From NCBI RefSeq assembly GCF_004791165.1, contig NZ_SRUZ01000004.1, positions 124,001 to 188,000 of the forward strand: a DNA stretch of 64,000 nt, written 5' to 3'. Position numbers and translations under genes: made by a program. This DNA comes from Mesorhizobium sp. M8A.F.Ca.ET.218.01.1.1 (GTDB lineage: Bacteria > Pseudomonadota > Alphaproteobacteria > Rhizobiales > Rhizobiaceae). Position 1 is the stretch's first letter. Every line of letters begins with the position of its first letter. Positions 11,781 to 21,145 of the stretch are shown piece after piece. The notes below the pieces were generated by a model. It was not told the DNA's origin. It worked only from the letters and a program-made list of their open reading frames with translations, and did no database searches.

Positions 11781-13457
11781 ATGACCAAAAAACTCGACAT
11801 ACTGCGTATCGCCATTGCCCAGCTCAACCCGACGGTCGGCGATGTCGCTGGCAATCTTGCCAAGGCGCGAGAGGCGAGGGCGGATGCTGCCCGCCAGGGC
11901 GCCGATCTCGTGCTCTACACCGAGCTTTTCCTCGCGGGCTATCCGCCGGAGGACCTGGTGCTGAAGCCGGCCTTCCTCAGGGCATGCGAGCGGGCGGCAC
12001 AGGATTTTGCCGCCGATACCGCCGACGGTGGTCCGGGCGTCATCATCGGCACGCCGCTGAAGCGCAAGAGCGGCACGCATAATTCCATCGTCTTCGCCGA
12101 TGGCGGCAAGATCATCGCCGAACGCTACAAGCTCGACCTGCCCAATTACGGCGAGTTCGACGAGAAGCGCGTTTTCCAGGCCGGGCCCGAGATCCAGGGG
12201 CCGGTCAACTTCCGTGGCGTGCGCATCGGTGTCCCGATCTGCGAAGACATCTGGGGCGAGGTCGGCATCTGCGAGACGCTGGCCGAAAGCGGCGCGGAAA
12301 TCCTGCTGGTGCCGAACGGCTCGCCCTATTATCGCGCCAAGATCGACGTTCGCCACCAGGTCGTCATCAAGCAAGTCATCGAATGCGGCTTGCCGATGAT
12401 CTATGCCAACCAGCTCGGCGGCCAGGACGAGCTGATCTTCGACGGCGCCTCCTTCGCCATCGGTGCGGACAAGACGCTCGCCTTCCAGATGAGCCAGTTC
12501 GAGGACGCGGTCGACGTCACCACCTGGAAACGTGCGGACAATGGCTGGGTCTGCTCGGAAGGACCGATGTCGAAAATCCCGGACAAGGAGGAGGCCGACT
12601 ACCGCGCCTGCATGCTTGGCTTGCGCGACTACGTCAACAAGAACGGCTTCAAGAATGTGGTGCTCGGCCTGTCCGGCGGCATCGATTCGGCGATCTGTGC
12701 GGCCCTTGCGGTCGACGCGCTCGGCGAGGAGCGGCTGCGCGCCGTCATGATGCCTTACCGCTACACCTCGAAGGACTCGCTCAAGGATGCCGAGGACTGC
12801 GCCCGCGCACTTGGCTGCCGGTATGACATCGTGCCGATCTTCGAGCCGGTCGAAGGATTTTTGCACACGCTGACGCAGTTGTTCGAAGGCACCAAGGAAG
12901 GCATCACCGAGGAGAATTTGCAGAGCCGCGCCCGCGGCACCATCCTGATGGCGATCTCCAACAAGTTCGGCTCGATGGTCGTCACCACAGGCAACAAGAG
13001 TGAGATGTCGGTCGGCTACGCCACGCTCTATGGCGACATGAACGGCGGCTTCAATCCGATCAAGGACCTCTACAAGATGCAGGTCTATGCGCTGTCGCGC
13101 TGGCGCAACAGCCATGTGCCGCCGGGCGCGCTCGGGCCTTCGGGCGAGGTGATCCCGAAGAACATCATCGACAAGGCGCCGTCGGCCGAATTGCGCGAGA
13201 ACCAGACCGACCAGGATTCGCTGCCGCCCTATCCGGTGCTAGACGATATTCTGGAATGCCTGGTCGAGAACGAGATGGGCGTCGACGACATCGTCGCGCG
13301 CGGCCATGACCGGGCGACGGTGACACGCATCGAACATCTGCTCTACATCGCCGAATACAAGCGCCGGCAGGCGGCGCCGGGTGTAAAAATCACCAGGAAG
13401 AATTTTGGCCGCGACCGCCGCTATCCCATCACCAACCGTTTTAGGGATCGTGGATAG
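11781..13457 (+). CDS. nadE: Glutamine-dependent NAD+ synthetase
   Basis: NadE amidates deamido-NAD+ to NAD+ using ammonia taken from glutamine. The product has 558 residues in two domains. The N-terminal nitrilase-type glutaminase has a visible triad: E48 in YTELF, K117 in ERYKLDLPN and C154 in GVPICEDIWG. The C-terminal synthetase has the PP-loop GLSGGIDS at 296-303 and TTGNKSEMSVGYATLYGDMNGG. I use the ATG at 11781 (MTKKLDILRIAIAQLNP) rather than 11745 because family N-termini begin here. It is transcribed with the Tag-like gene upstream and the GNAT gene downstream. Confidence 0.97.
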   Translation: MTKKLDILRIAIAQLNPTVGDVAGNLAKAREARADAARQGADLVLYTELFLAGYPPEDLVLKPAFLRACERAAQDFAADTADGGPGVIIGTPLKRKSGTHNSIVFADGGKIIAERYKLDLPNYGEFDEKRVFQAGPEIQGPVNFRGVRIGVPICEDIWGEVGICETLAESGAEILLVPNGSPYYRAKIDVRHQVVIKQVIECGLPMIYANQLGGQDELIFDGASFAIGADKTLAFQMSQFEDAVDVTTWKRADNGWVCSEGPMSKIPDKEEADYRACMLGLRDYVNKNGFKNVVLGLSGGIDSAICAALAVDALGEERLRAVMMPYRYTSKDSLKDAEDCARALGCRYDIVPIFEPVEGFLHTLTQLFEGTKEGITEENLQSRARGTILMAISNKFGSMVVTTGNKSEMSVGYATLYGDMNGGFNPIKDLYKMQVYALSRWRNSHVPPGALGPSGEVIPKNIIDKAPSAELRENQTDQDSLPPYPVLDDILECLVENEMGVDDIVARGHDRATVTRIEHLLYIAEYKRRQAAPGVKITRKNFGRDRRYPITNRFRDRG

Positions 13458-13511
13458 GCGTCCTTTCGCCTGCTGAGCGAGAGTGCGCGATACCGCGGCG
13501 AGAGTGCCATC

Positions 13512-13928
13512 ATGCCGGATTGTGAGATCAGCTTCGACCTGTCACGCATCGATTTCCGCGCGACCTCCGACCTGTTGATGGCGAGCTACTGGGGAGCTGG
13601 ACGCAGCGATGCGTTTCATCACCGAGCCTTTGCCAACTCGTTCTGCGCCGCCGCTTACATCGCCGGCAAGCAGGTCGGTTTCGGCCGGGCGATCACCGAC
13701 CGCACGGTATTCGCCTATCTCGCCGACATCATCATCTGGCCCGAGCATCGCGGGCAAGGCATCGGCTTGGGGCTGGTGCGGGCACTCATCGATCATCCTG
13801 AACTCAGCACCGTCTCGCACTGGAGCCTGTCGACCAGCGACGCGCATGGGGTCTATGAAAGACTGGGCTTCAAGGCATCGACGGATGGACGATACATGCG
13901 CCTCGATCGTGCGGTGTCTGCCGGGTAA
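13512..13928 (+). CDS. GNAT family N-acetyltransferase
   Basis: A compact single-domain acetyltransferase of 138 residues. The acetyl-CoA binding motif appears as IIWPEHRGQGIGLGLVRALI (R/Q-x-x-G-x-G/A), preceded by the beta strand VFAYLADI and followed by HGVYERLGF, the usual C-terminal GNAT helix. The substrate cannot be told from sequence. The ribosome site is GCGAGAG eight bases before the ATG. It lies 54 bases after nadE and may share its transcript. Confidence 0.88.
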   Translation: MPDCEISFDLSRIDFRATSDLLMASYWGAGRSDAFHHRAFANSFCAAAYIAGKQVGFGRAITDRTVFAYLADIIIWPEHRGQGIGLGLVRALIDHPELSTVSHWSLSTSDAHGVYERLGFKASTDGRYMRLDRAVSAG

Positions 13929-14307
13929 GCAACGCGACGACGAGAGGCACCAGTCGCGACTGTTGCAAAATCGCCTCATCGGCTGGTCCAGCACTGCTTT
14001 TGGCCAGGCTTGCCTTGGCGAACGATCGAAGCGTCCCTATAACGACGTCTCCGCGATTCTCTTCAGGGAGGACCGAATGCCAGGATTTGACATCGTTATG
14101 CGAGGCCGCGAAGCCTAGGTCTGCGCCGGTGTTCCGAAATATCGGAACCATTCCGGACGCAGAAAAGGCATTTACCGCTGCCGGTCGCCGCCCATTGGGC
14201 GGGCGACCAACCATAGCCGAACCTCCGCATTCATGGGCAATTGCCCGGCGCGGTTTATCAATTTTCGACCTTACTGGGATCGGGCTCGTTTGCGCCCGAA
14301 TGACATC
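13929..14307. other. Intergenic region, 379 bp, with two dyads
   Basis: No credible gene. There are two dyads: TTCCGAAATATCGGAA (14132-14147, 6-bp arms), which looks operator-like, and a long GC-rich hairpin with arms GGTCGCCGCCCA and GGGCGGGCGACC (about 14183-14208) that has no following T-tract. Short frames in this stretch have no family resemblance. Confidence 0.5.
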
Positions 14308-16113
14308 ATGGCTCGTTTTAAGATCGATTTGCGCGCCAGCGCCTTTCGCAGTGTTCTTGGGTTCACGCTCATCCATTGGCGGCGCCAGCCCTGGCGGCTT
14401 TCGCTGATCATGGGCGGTTTCCTGCTGTCGACGCTGGCCGACGTGCTGACACCGCTCTATTCCGGCCGGCTGGTCGATGCCGTCGCCAGCAGCGCCGGCG
14501 CGGACGCGATTGCCTGGAATGCCGCGATGACGGCATTCCTGATTCTGATGGCGCTGGCGCTCACCGGCGTCGTGCTGCGCAACCTTGCCTTCATGGCGAT
14601 CGTCGAATTGACTCTGAAGATGATGGCCGACATCGCGGCGGACGCCTTCCATCGCGTCCAGCGCTTTTCCACCGACTGGCATGCCAACTCGTTTGCCGGC
14701 TCGACCGTGCGCAAGGTGACGCGCGGCATGTGGGCGCTCGACCTGCTCAACGACACCATCCTGATCGCGCTGCTGCCGTCCGTCGTCATGCTCCTCGGCT
14801 CGACGCTGCTGCTCGGCTGGTTCTGGCCGCTGATGGGCGCGGTGGTCGCGGCTGGCTCCGTGCTGTTCATCATGGTGACGGCGATGCTGTCGCTTGGCTA
14901 TGTGGCGCCGGCGGCAAGGCTTGCCAACACGTGGGACACGCGCCTCGGTGGCTCGCTGGCCGACGCGGTGAGCTGCAACGCCGTGGTCAAGGGCTTCGGC
15001 GCCGAGGAGCGCGAGGAGCGCCGCCTCGCCAGGGTGGTTGCCAAATGGCGCGCCCGCACACGGCGCACCTGGGTGCGCGGCACCATTAACGGCACCACGC
15101 AAGGAGCGCTGCTGCTGGTCATGCGGGCCGCGGTGATCGGCCTGGCGCTGATGCTGTGGTCGTGGGGGCAGGCGAGCGCCGGCGATGTCGCCTTCGTGCT
15201 GACCTCGTTCTTCGTGCTGCAAGGCTATTTGCGCGATATCGGCACGCATATCCGCAATTTGCAGCGTTCGATCAACGACATGGAGGAACTGGTCGATTTC
15301 CAGTCCGAACCGCTCGGCATTGAAGATCGGCCCGGCGCCGGACCGATTGCCATCACGCAGGGCCACATCGCCTTCGACAACGTCACCTTTCACTACGGCA
15401 ATCACCGGTCGCCGCTCTATCGCGACTTTTCGGTGGATATCGCGCCGGGTGAACGTGTCGGGCTCGTCGGTCACTCGGGCTCGGGCAAGACCACCTTCGT
15501 CAAGCTCATCCAGCGGCTCTATGACGTGAACGCGGGAAAGATCGTGATCGACGGCCAGGATATCTCGCAGGTCGCCCAGGCGTCGCTGCGCGGCCAGATC
15601 GCCATCGTCCAGCAGGAACCGATCCTGTTCCACCGTTCGCTGGCCGAAAACATCGCCTATAGCAGGCCAGGCGCCAGCCAAGAGGAGATCGAGCATGCCG
15701 CGAGACTGGCGAGCGCGCACGATTTCATCGCCAACCTGCCGAAAGGCTATGGCACGCTGGTCGGCGAGCGTGGCGTGAAACTGTCGGGCGGCGAGCGTCA
15801 GCGCGTGGCGATCGCCCGCGCTTTCCTGGCCGATGCGCGCATCCTGATCCTGGACGAGGCGACATCGAGCCTCGATTCGGAATCGGAGGTGCTGATCCAG
15901 CAGGCGATGGAACGGCTGATGGTCGGCCGCACGACGCTGGTCATCGCGCACCGGCTTTCGACGGTGAGGGCGCTCGACAGGCTGCTGGTGTTCGATCGCG
16001 GCAAGATCGTAGAGGAAGGCTCGCATGACGAGTTGATCCGCCTGAAGGGCGGCATCTACCGCCGCCTGTTCGAGCGCCAGGCGCTGGAACTGACCAAGGG
16101 CCTCATGGTCTGA
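14308..16113 (+). CDS. ABC exporter, fused permease and ATPase
   Basis: A half-transporter of 601 residues that works as a dimer. The N-terminal ~320 residues are a type I exporter membrane domain with six predicted helices. The C-terminal ATPase has Walker A GHSGSGKT at 388-395, the signature LSGGE starting at residue 492, Walker B ILILDE at 512-517 and the H-loop in VIAHRLS. This is the MsbA/ABCB-like class; lipid, polysaccharide or drug export are all possible. The start at 14308 (MARFKID) lacks a clear ribosome site; an in-frame ATG at 14233 would add 25 residues. A strong hairpin follows at 16117-16150. Confidence 0.92.
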   Translation: MARFKIDLRASAFRSVLGFTLIHWRRQPWRLSLIMGGFLLSTLADVLTPLYSGRLVDAVASSAGADAIAWNAAMTAFLILMALALTGVVLRNLAFMAIVELTLKMMADIAADAFHRVQRFSTDWHANSFAGSTVRKVTRGMWALDLLNDTILIALLPSVVMLLGSTLLLGWFWPLMGAVVAAGSVLFIMVTAMLSLGYVAPAARLANTWDTRLGGSLADAVSCNAVVKGFGAEEREERRLARVVAKWRARTRRTWVRGTINGTTQGALLLVMRAAVIGLALMLWSWGQASAGDVAFVLTSFFVLQGYLRDIGTHIRNLQRSINDMEELVDFQSEPLGIEDRPGAGPIAITQGHIAFDNVTFHYGNHRSPLYRDFSVDIAPGERVGLVGHSGSGKTTFVKLIQRLYDVNAGKIVIDGQDISQVAQASLRGQIAIVQQEPILFHRSLAENIAYSRPGASQEEIEHAARLASAHDFIANLPKGYGTLVGERGVKLSGGERQRVAIARAFLADARILILDEATSSLDSESEVLIQQAMERLMVGRTTLVIAHRLSTVRALDRLLVFDRGKIVEEGSHDELIRLKGGIYRRLFERQALELTKGLMV

Positions 16114-16116
16114 CCC

Positions 16117-16150
16117 GAGATGGCCTCCGGCTTAGGCTGGAGGCCATCTC
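16117..16150 (+). terminator. Hairpin after the ABC exporter gene
   Basis: GAGATGGCCTCC (16117-16128) pairs without mismatch with GGAGGCCATCTC (16139-16150) around a ten-base loop. It sits four bases past the stop codon. There is no T-run, so it is either a weak terminator or a 3' stabilising stem. Confidence 0.65.
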
Positions 16151-16331
16151 CATCACGCGCTGCGAGACTTCCGAGCCCCTGTCACCCGGCTTATGCGGGC
16201 TGAGCAAATCCGCCTGTGAAGCCGTTTTTTCAGATATCGGGTTGCGATGTCTGTTTACGTTACCGACCGAGATTCGTTGCCTCTACTTTTGGTTGTTGTA
16301 TGGTGCACAAGCAACCTAAACGGTCTTCGCA

Positions 16332-17513
16332 ATGCATCTTGCTTCCGGAACTACTGGCGTGGAAAAGGTGGCTGCGCCATCGGTGCTGGAATCTCAGCAT
16401 GGCTCGGTTCGGCCGCTCGCCGCCGAAGATCTCGAACGCGTCGCCGCACTCTTCCTGACGCAGTTTCGCCGGCGTCGCCGTCACCTCCTCGATCGCGCGA
16501 TCGCGGAGACGGCCGAGTATATGAGAAAGATCTATCTTGACCCTGCCGGCCAGTCCGGTGAGAGCAGTGCCCTTGTCCAGATCAATCCGCAGGGCGATCT
16601 GGGTGGGTTCCTCGGCGTTCTGAAAACCCGTTACGAACTCAACGGAGCGGCATTGAATGCGGCGATCATCGGTCCGTTCATGGCCGACCCTGGCGCCGAT
16701 CACGGCTCGGCCGGACCGCAATTGCTGCGCGCCTTGCATCAAGGCGAATTCGATCTGCAGCTGACGGATTCGGCCAACCGGGTATCCCTGGCCTTCGCGC
16801 GGCCGATGAAATACCAGCTCCTGCCGGTCCATTGTCTGGGATGGACCTATATCTTCCGGCCAGCCGCGATGGCGGCCGCCGCACTGCACCGCAAATGGCC
16901 CCGCCTGCCTCGCCTTGCACTCGAACCCTGCGCGAGGGCGTTCGATGCTCTCACGAAGCGAAGGTTCGAACCGCCCGTCCAGCCTTCATCGTCGCATCGG
17001 GTCCATGCCGAGCCGATCAACGCCGCGCAATTTGCCGAGCGGCTGCCAGCCCTCCTGTCGGATTACGCTCTTCGGCCGAGTTGGAGGGATGGCGAGCTGC
17101 CGCGGCTGCTCGCATTGGCGGCCGAGAAGCGGGCCGACGGCCCGCTTCATTTTGGCGGGACTTACGACGGGACCGGCAGAATGCTCGGCTGCTATGCCTT
17201 CTACGGTCAAGCCGGCGACATGGCGAACCTGTTGCAAATCCAGGCGTCCGGACCTCACTGGGGCGCGACGCTGGATGGCCTTGTCGCCGCAGCGCGGGAT
17301 ATGGGCCGCGTGGGCATCAGCGGGCAGACCCAGGGCAGGTTCATGTCCCACCTCTTCGGTTATAGGAATCTCATCTTCCGCTATGCCGGGGGGACGATGG
17401 TCCGCTCGCGAATCGCCGAGGTCACGGAGGCGGTCCGCTCCGGCGACATCGCTATCGGCGGCTTGATGGGCGACCGCTGGACCCGCCTCAGTTCCGACGA
17501 CTTCGGCCGCTGA
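16332..17513 (+). CDS. Unrecognised protein, possible acyltransferase fold
   Basis: A 393-residue soluble protein I do not recognise with certainty. The N-terminal part ([17 protein letters not shown], then [15 protein letters not shown] and FARPMKYQL) resembles the beta-alpha start of a GNAT-like domain. The C-terminal part ([24 protein letters not shown], then the segment ending [15 protein letters not shown]) suggests a second such lobe, so a tandem GNAT arrangement is possible. There is no signal peptide or membrane segment. The upstream region 16200-16330 is clearly AT-richer than its flanks, as for a promoter. Function is unknown; homologues near polysaccharide genes would be informative. 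Confidence 0.75.
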   Translation: MHLASGTTGVEKVAAPSVLESQHGSVRPLAAEDLERVAALFLTQFRRRRRHLLDRAIAETAEYMRKIYLDPAGQSGESSALVQINPQGDLGGFLGVLKTRYELNGAALNAAIIGPFMADPGADHGSAGPQLLRALHQGEFDLQLTDSANRVSLAFARPMKYQLLPVHCLGWTYIFRPAAMAAAALHRKWPRLPRLALEPCARAFDALTKRRFEPPVQPSSSHRVHAEPINAAQFAERLPALLSDYALRPSWRDGELPRLLALAAEKRADGPLHFGGTYDGTGRMLGCYAFYGQAGDMANLLQIQASGPHWGATLDGLVAAARDMGRVGISGQTQGRFMSHLFGYRNLIFRYAGGTMVRSRIAEVTEAVRSGDIAIGGLMGDRWTRLSSDDFGR

Positions 17514-17670
17514 TCGCCTTCGACTTATCTCTTCGGGGGCGCCGCCGGCCATGCGCGGCCTGAGGCGCGCCCCGGCCCGGTCTTTTCATTCCAGCCGCCA
17601 TGTTCTATGTCTGCGGCAAGGTGCGGGGGCGCATCTTGTCAATCACAAAGGCATCCGGTACGCCCCGCTC

Positions 17671-19044
17671 ATGACAGTTACCGTTCGTTTCGCCCCGTCA
17701 CCGACCGGCCGCATCCATATCGGCAATGCGCGCACCGCTCTGTTCAACTGGTTGTTTGCCCTCAACAACAAGGGCCGTTTCATCCAGCGCTTCGACGACA
17801 CCGACGTCGCCCGCTCGAAGCAGGAATTCGCCGACGCCATCCTTTACGACCTGCACTGGCTGGGCATTTTCCCGGATGCCACCGAGTATCAGTCGCGACG
17901 CTTCGAAATCTATGACGCGGCGGTCGAGCGGCTGAAGGCTGCGGGTGTCCTTTACGCCTGCTACGAAACGCCGGAAGAACTCGACCTCAGGCGCAAGGTG
18001 CGCCGCACGCGAGGCTTGCCGCCAGTCTATGGCCGCGAAGCACTGGCGTTGACGACGGAGCAGGTGGCCGAATATCAGGCCGACGGGCGCAGGCCCCACT
18101 GGCGCTTCCTGCTGCCCAATTTCTCCAGCGATCCGCTGCAGCCGGAGCGCACCGAGATCCACTGGGACGATCTGGTGCGTGGCGAGGAGACGGTGGATCT
18201 GGCTTCGCTGTCCGATCCGGTGCTGGTGCGCGAGGACGGCACCTATCTCTACACGCTGCCCTCCGTCGTCGACGATATCGAGATGGGCATCAGCCACGTC
18301 ATCCGCGGCGACGATCATGTCACGAACACCGGCGTGCAGATCGCCCTGTTCAAGGCGCTGGGCGCCGAGCCGCCCGTTTTCGGCCACCACAATCTCCTGA
18401 CCACCGTCTCGGGCGAGGGACTCTCGAAGCGCACCGGCGCGCTTTCCATCGAGAGCCTGCGCGAGGACGGCATCGAGCCGATGGCCGTCGCTTCGCTGGC
18501 CGTGCTGGTCGGCACATCGGAGAATGTCGCGGCCGCGCATGACCTGGCCGAACTCGCCGGCCATTTCGACCCGGCCGCGACCTCGAAATCGTCGTCCAAG
18601 TTCGACCCGGCCGAGCTGTTCGTGCTCAACCGGGTGCTGTTGCACCGTATGCCGTTCGCCGAGGCGCGGGACCGGTTGATGGTGCTGGGTATTTCCGGCG
18701 AACACGCCGAGCCGTTCTGGCTGGCGGTGCGCGGCAATCTCGACCGGCTGGCTGATGCGATTGCCTGGTGGCGTGTCCTGCGCGAAGGGCCGCAGGAGAT
18801 GCCCGAATTTTCCGATGACGACCGCGATTTTCTCCACCAGGCACTCGATCTCCTGCCTGAGGAGCCGTGGAACGGGACGGTCTGGAAGGATTGGACCGGC
18901 AAGATCAGGGAAGCGACCGGCCGCAAGGGCAAGGCGCTGTTCATGCCGCTCAGGCTTGCCCTTACTGGACGGTCTTCGGGGCCGGAGCTTGCAGATCTAT
19001 TGCCGCTGATGGGTCGGGAAGGAACGTTGGCCCGACGACCCTGA
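17671..19044 (+). CDS. gltX: Glutamyl-tRNA synthetase
   Basis: GltX charges tRNA-Glu (and in many alphaproteobacteria tRNA-Gln) with glutamate. The product has 457 residues, with [19 protein letters not shown] carrying the class I HIGH motif as HIGN (16-19) and the KMSKS counterpart as LSKRT (251-255). The anticodon-binding C-terminus ends [10 protein letters not shown]. Rhizobia often have two gltX copies; the short C-terminus suggests it may be the second paralogue. I use the ATG at 17671 because the family N-terminus [13 protein letters not shown] begins there. The last 83 bases overlap the 3' end of the convergent DUF2865 gene. Confidence 0.95.
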   Translation: MTVTVRFAPSPTGRIHIGNARTALFNWLFALNNKGRFIQRFDDTDVARSKQEFADAILYDLHWLGIFPDATEYQSRRFEIYDAAVERLKAAGVLYACYETPEELDLRRKVRRTRGLPPVYGREALALTTEQVAEYQADGRRPHWRFLLPNFSSDPLQPERTEIHWDDLVRGEETVDLASLSDPVLVREDGTYLYTLPSVVDDIEMGISHVIRGDDHVTNTGVQIALFKALGAEPPVFGHHNLLTTVSGEGLSKRTGALSIESLREDGIEPMAVASLAVLVGTSENVAAAHDLAELAGHFDPAATSKSSSKFDPAELFVLNRVLLHRMPFAEARDRLMVLGISGEHAEPFWLAVRGNLDRLADAIAWWRVLREGPQEMPEFSDDDRDFLHQALDLLPEEPWNGTVWKDWTGKIREATGRKGKALFMPLRLALTGRSSGPELADLLPLMGREGTLARRP

Positions 19045-20164
19045 CCTTACGCTGTTCCGGGGGCAGGGCCGAAACGGGCGATGTCACCGGCCTGGCCGAA
19101 AGACGTTTGATGGCTTCACGGTCGAGCCCGCCTTGCATGTTGGCCAGGGTCTCGGGGTCGGCACCCGGATCGGGCTTCGAGGGCGGTACCGGAACAGACG
19201 GCGCCGCGTCCGGTTCGGGCTGTGATTGTTGCTGGCTTGGCGAGTTGCCGCCAATGATCTGGAAATTCTGCGCGGCATTGCAGCCGCAAGCGGGTGGCCG
19301 CGACATGTTGGGCTGTTTGTAGAGATAGGCGGTCGGCAACTCGCCGTAGGGCCTGCCGGTGACCGATGACGTCATCGATGCCGAATCGTCGTCCATGCCG
19401 CGCGAATAGAAGACCTGCATCTCGGTACCGGGGCAGGCCGATTCGCAATTCTTCTGGTCGCGCTCGAAATCGCCGGCCGAGGCGGCGTTCGACATGGGGA
19501 AGAAATAGCCGTCGCAAGTGCGCACGCAACTGGTGTGGAATTCGCCGCCGCTGCCCGCAACGTCCGGAATGCCGGGCTGGTTCAGGACGCGGCTGACATC
19601 GCTTTCTTCGCCCGAATCGTCAGGCTGGTCCAAGGTATCGATCCGCCGGTTGTCGGCGCCGAAAAGCTGGTCGAAGAGGTTGGCATTGTCCCCATCTTCA
19701 CGATTGGCTTCCTGCGGAGGCGCGCGACGGGGCCCCACCGCATCGTCACGGCAGTCATTGGCATCGAGCGCCGCCAGGATGCGGCCGCGGTCGCGGCGTG
19801 AGCCGCCGCCGGCGAGCTGGGCACGCTTGGCCTGTAGACTGTCGAGATTGGCGTTCATGCGCTCGATGGTGGCGTTCAGCCCGGCACACTGGTTGATGTT
19901 GCGTGAAAACAGCGAGAACCCGCAACCGGCGCTGCTCGCCTGACCGCGAGCCTTCGAGATCTGGTCGCGCTGCCTTTCGATCGCGGCGTCGTATTTCCGC
20001 ACCAATGCCGGGCCTCCGCCACCGCCGCGTGAGGTCGCGGCGAGGTCAGCCTCCAGTTGACGGCAGACCCGCGAAGCGGCCTGCGGCTCGCTGACCGCCG
20101 CGCCGGACAGCAGGAGGCCGAGCAGCACGGCAGCATGCGCCTGCTTCAAACCTCCGCTTGCCAT
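18962..20164 (-). CDS. DUF2865 exported protein
   Basis: A 400-residue exported protein. It has an N-terminal signal sequence ([20 protein letters not shown]), a Gly-rich helical segment ([19 protein letters not shown]), the DUF2865 core ([17 protein letters not shown], then [17 protein letters not shown]), then a CGCNAAQNF motif and a Pro-rich C-terminal tail. The paired cysteines suggest disulphides in the periplasm. DUF2865 is widespread in Rhizobiales; its function is unknown to me. It converges on gltX and overlaps its 3' end by 83 bases. Confidence 0.88.
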   Translation of the reverse strand: MASGGLKQAHAAVLLGLLLSGAAVSEPQAASRVCRQLEADLAATSRGGGGGPALVRKYDAAIERQRDQISKARGQASSAGCGFSLFSRNINQCAGLNATIERMNANLDSLQAKRAQLAGGGSRRDRGRILAALDANDCRDDAVGPRRAPPQEANREDGDNANLFDQLFGADNRRIDTLDQPDDSGEESDVSRVLNQPGIPDVAGSGGEFHTSCVRTCDGYFFPMSNAASAGDFERDQKNCESACPGTEMQVFYSRGMDDDSASMTSSVTGRPYGELPTAYLYKQPNMSRPPACGCNAAQNFQIIGGNSPSQQQSQPEPDAAPSVPVPPSKPDPGADPETLANMQGGLDREAIKRLSARPVTSPVSALPPEQRKVRVVGPTFLPDPSAAIDLQAPAPKTVQ

Positions 20165-20307
20165 CCGCCTCGATCCCGCTTGCCAGTAATGGCCAAGGCT
20201 ACGCCGTTCGCGGTTAATCGTCCATTTCGGAAGTCATCTTGTGTCGGCTGAAAAGCGGCGCGCATTCGATGGTGCCCGTCAGCCGCGGCAATGGGCATGG
20301 CCGGCCG

Positions 20308-20985
20308 TCAGAACTTGTAGTTCATCCCGATCCTGACGGTACTGAACGTATTGTCGAAGGTCGTATTGGAGTTGGGCGCGTAGTTGATCGTCTGGTCCCG
20401 CAGGTCGACATATCGATATTCGGCATTTGCCGACCAATGATCGGTGATTGCCTGCTCCAGCCCTGCGCCAATCGTCCAGCCAACGTTGGTGTTCTTTTCG
20501 GAATAGCTGTTGGCGGGTCCGTCGAGATATTGGTTTTCGACGCCTCCGAAAGCAAGGCCGCCAGTCCCGTAGACAAGGGTGCTGTCGAAAGCATAGCCCG
20601 CCCTGGCGCGGATCGTTCCGAACCAATCCACCTTGGTGTCGTAGACATCACCTCCGCCGACATTGATCTCGTCGGAATGTCCCTTGATATCGGCGCCCGA
20701 AATATCGGCCTCGATTCCAAGAACCGCGGAATTGACCTGGTAATTGTAGCCGATCTGGACACCGCCCAGAAAGCCGTCGGTGTCATAATCCTGCGTGCCC
20801 CGGATCGTTGGCGTGTTTGGCAGGTTGTAGGTCGCGTCTGTGCTGCCAAAACCATAGCCGAGATGCCCGCCGACATAGACGCCGGACCAGTCATGCACGG
20901 TCGGCTCCGACCCGATGGCGTCGGCGGCAAACGCCTCTGCGCCAGTCACAATCAGCATTGTCGAAGCGAGCAACAGGGCTCTCAT
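20308..20985 (-). CDS. Omp25/Omp31-type outer membrane beta-barrel protein
   Basis: The 225-residue product has a cleavable signal (cut probably after AFA, before ADAIG), the WSGVYVGGHLGYGFG motif that starts rhizobial and Brucella Omp25/Omp31 barrels, alternating amphipathic beta strands (VYGTGGLAFGGVE, then SANAEYRYVDL) and the C-terminal VRIGMNYKF ending in Phe, the BAM recognition signal. It is a small porin or structural outer-membrane protein. It is a single gene, reading away from the neighbouring DUF2865 gene by 143 bp on its 3' side. Confidence 0.92.
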   Translation of the reverse strand: MRALLLASTMLIVTGAEAFAADAIGSEPTVHDWSGVYVGGHLGYGFGSTDATYNLPNTPTIRGTQDYDTDGFLGGVQIGYNYQVNSAVLGIEADISGADIKGHSDEINVGGGDVYDTKVDWFGTIRARAGYAFDSTLVYGTGGLAFGGVENQYLDGPANSYSEKNTNVGWTIGAGLEQAITDHWSANAEYRYVDLRDQTINYAPNSNTTFDNTFSTVRIGMNYKF

Positions 20986-21145
20986 GACATTCTCACGGCC
21001 TAGTCAGACGGCCTGACCATATCAAATTGATCCGTTCCGTGAAATCGGCATTCGTCCAGTGCGGGATTTCTCGGTTAAGAGTTGTGGGCTCGCAACACTT
21101 CATCCGCCCACGCGAGGCTGGATCAATCGGGTCGCGCGAGCCCGT

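Noticed and set aside
13870..16026. A 718-residue minus-strand frame across the ABC exporter
   Set aside because: High-GC antisense shadow rich in Arg/His/Gln; the plus strand has complete ABC motifs.
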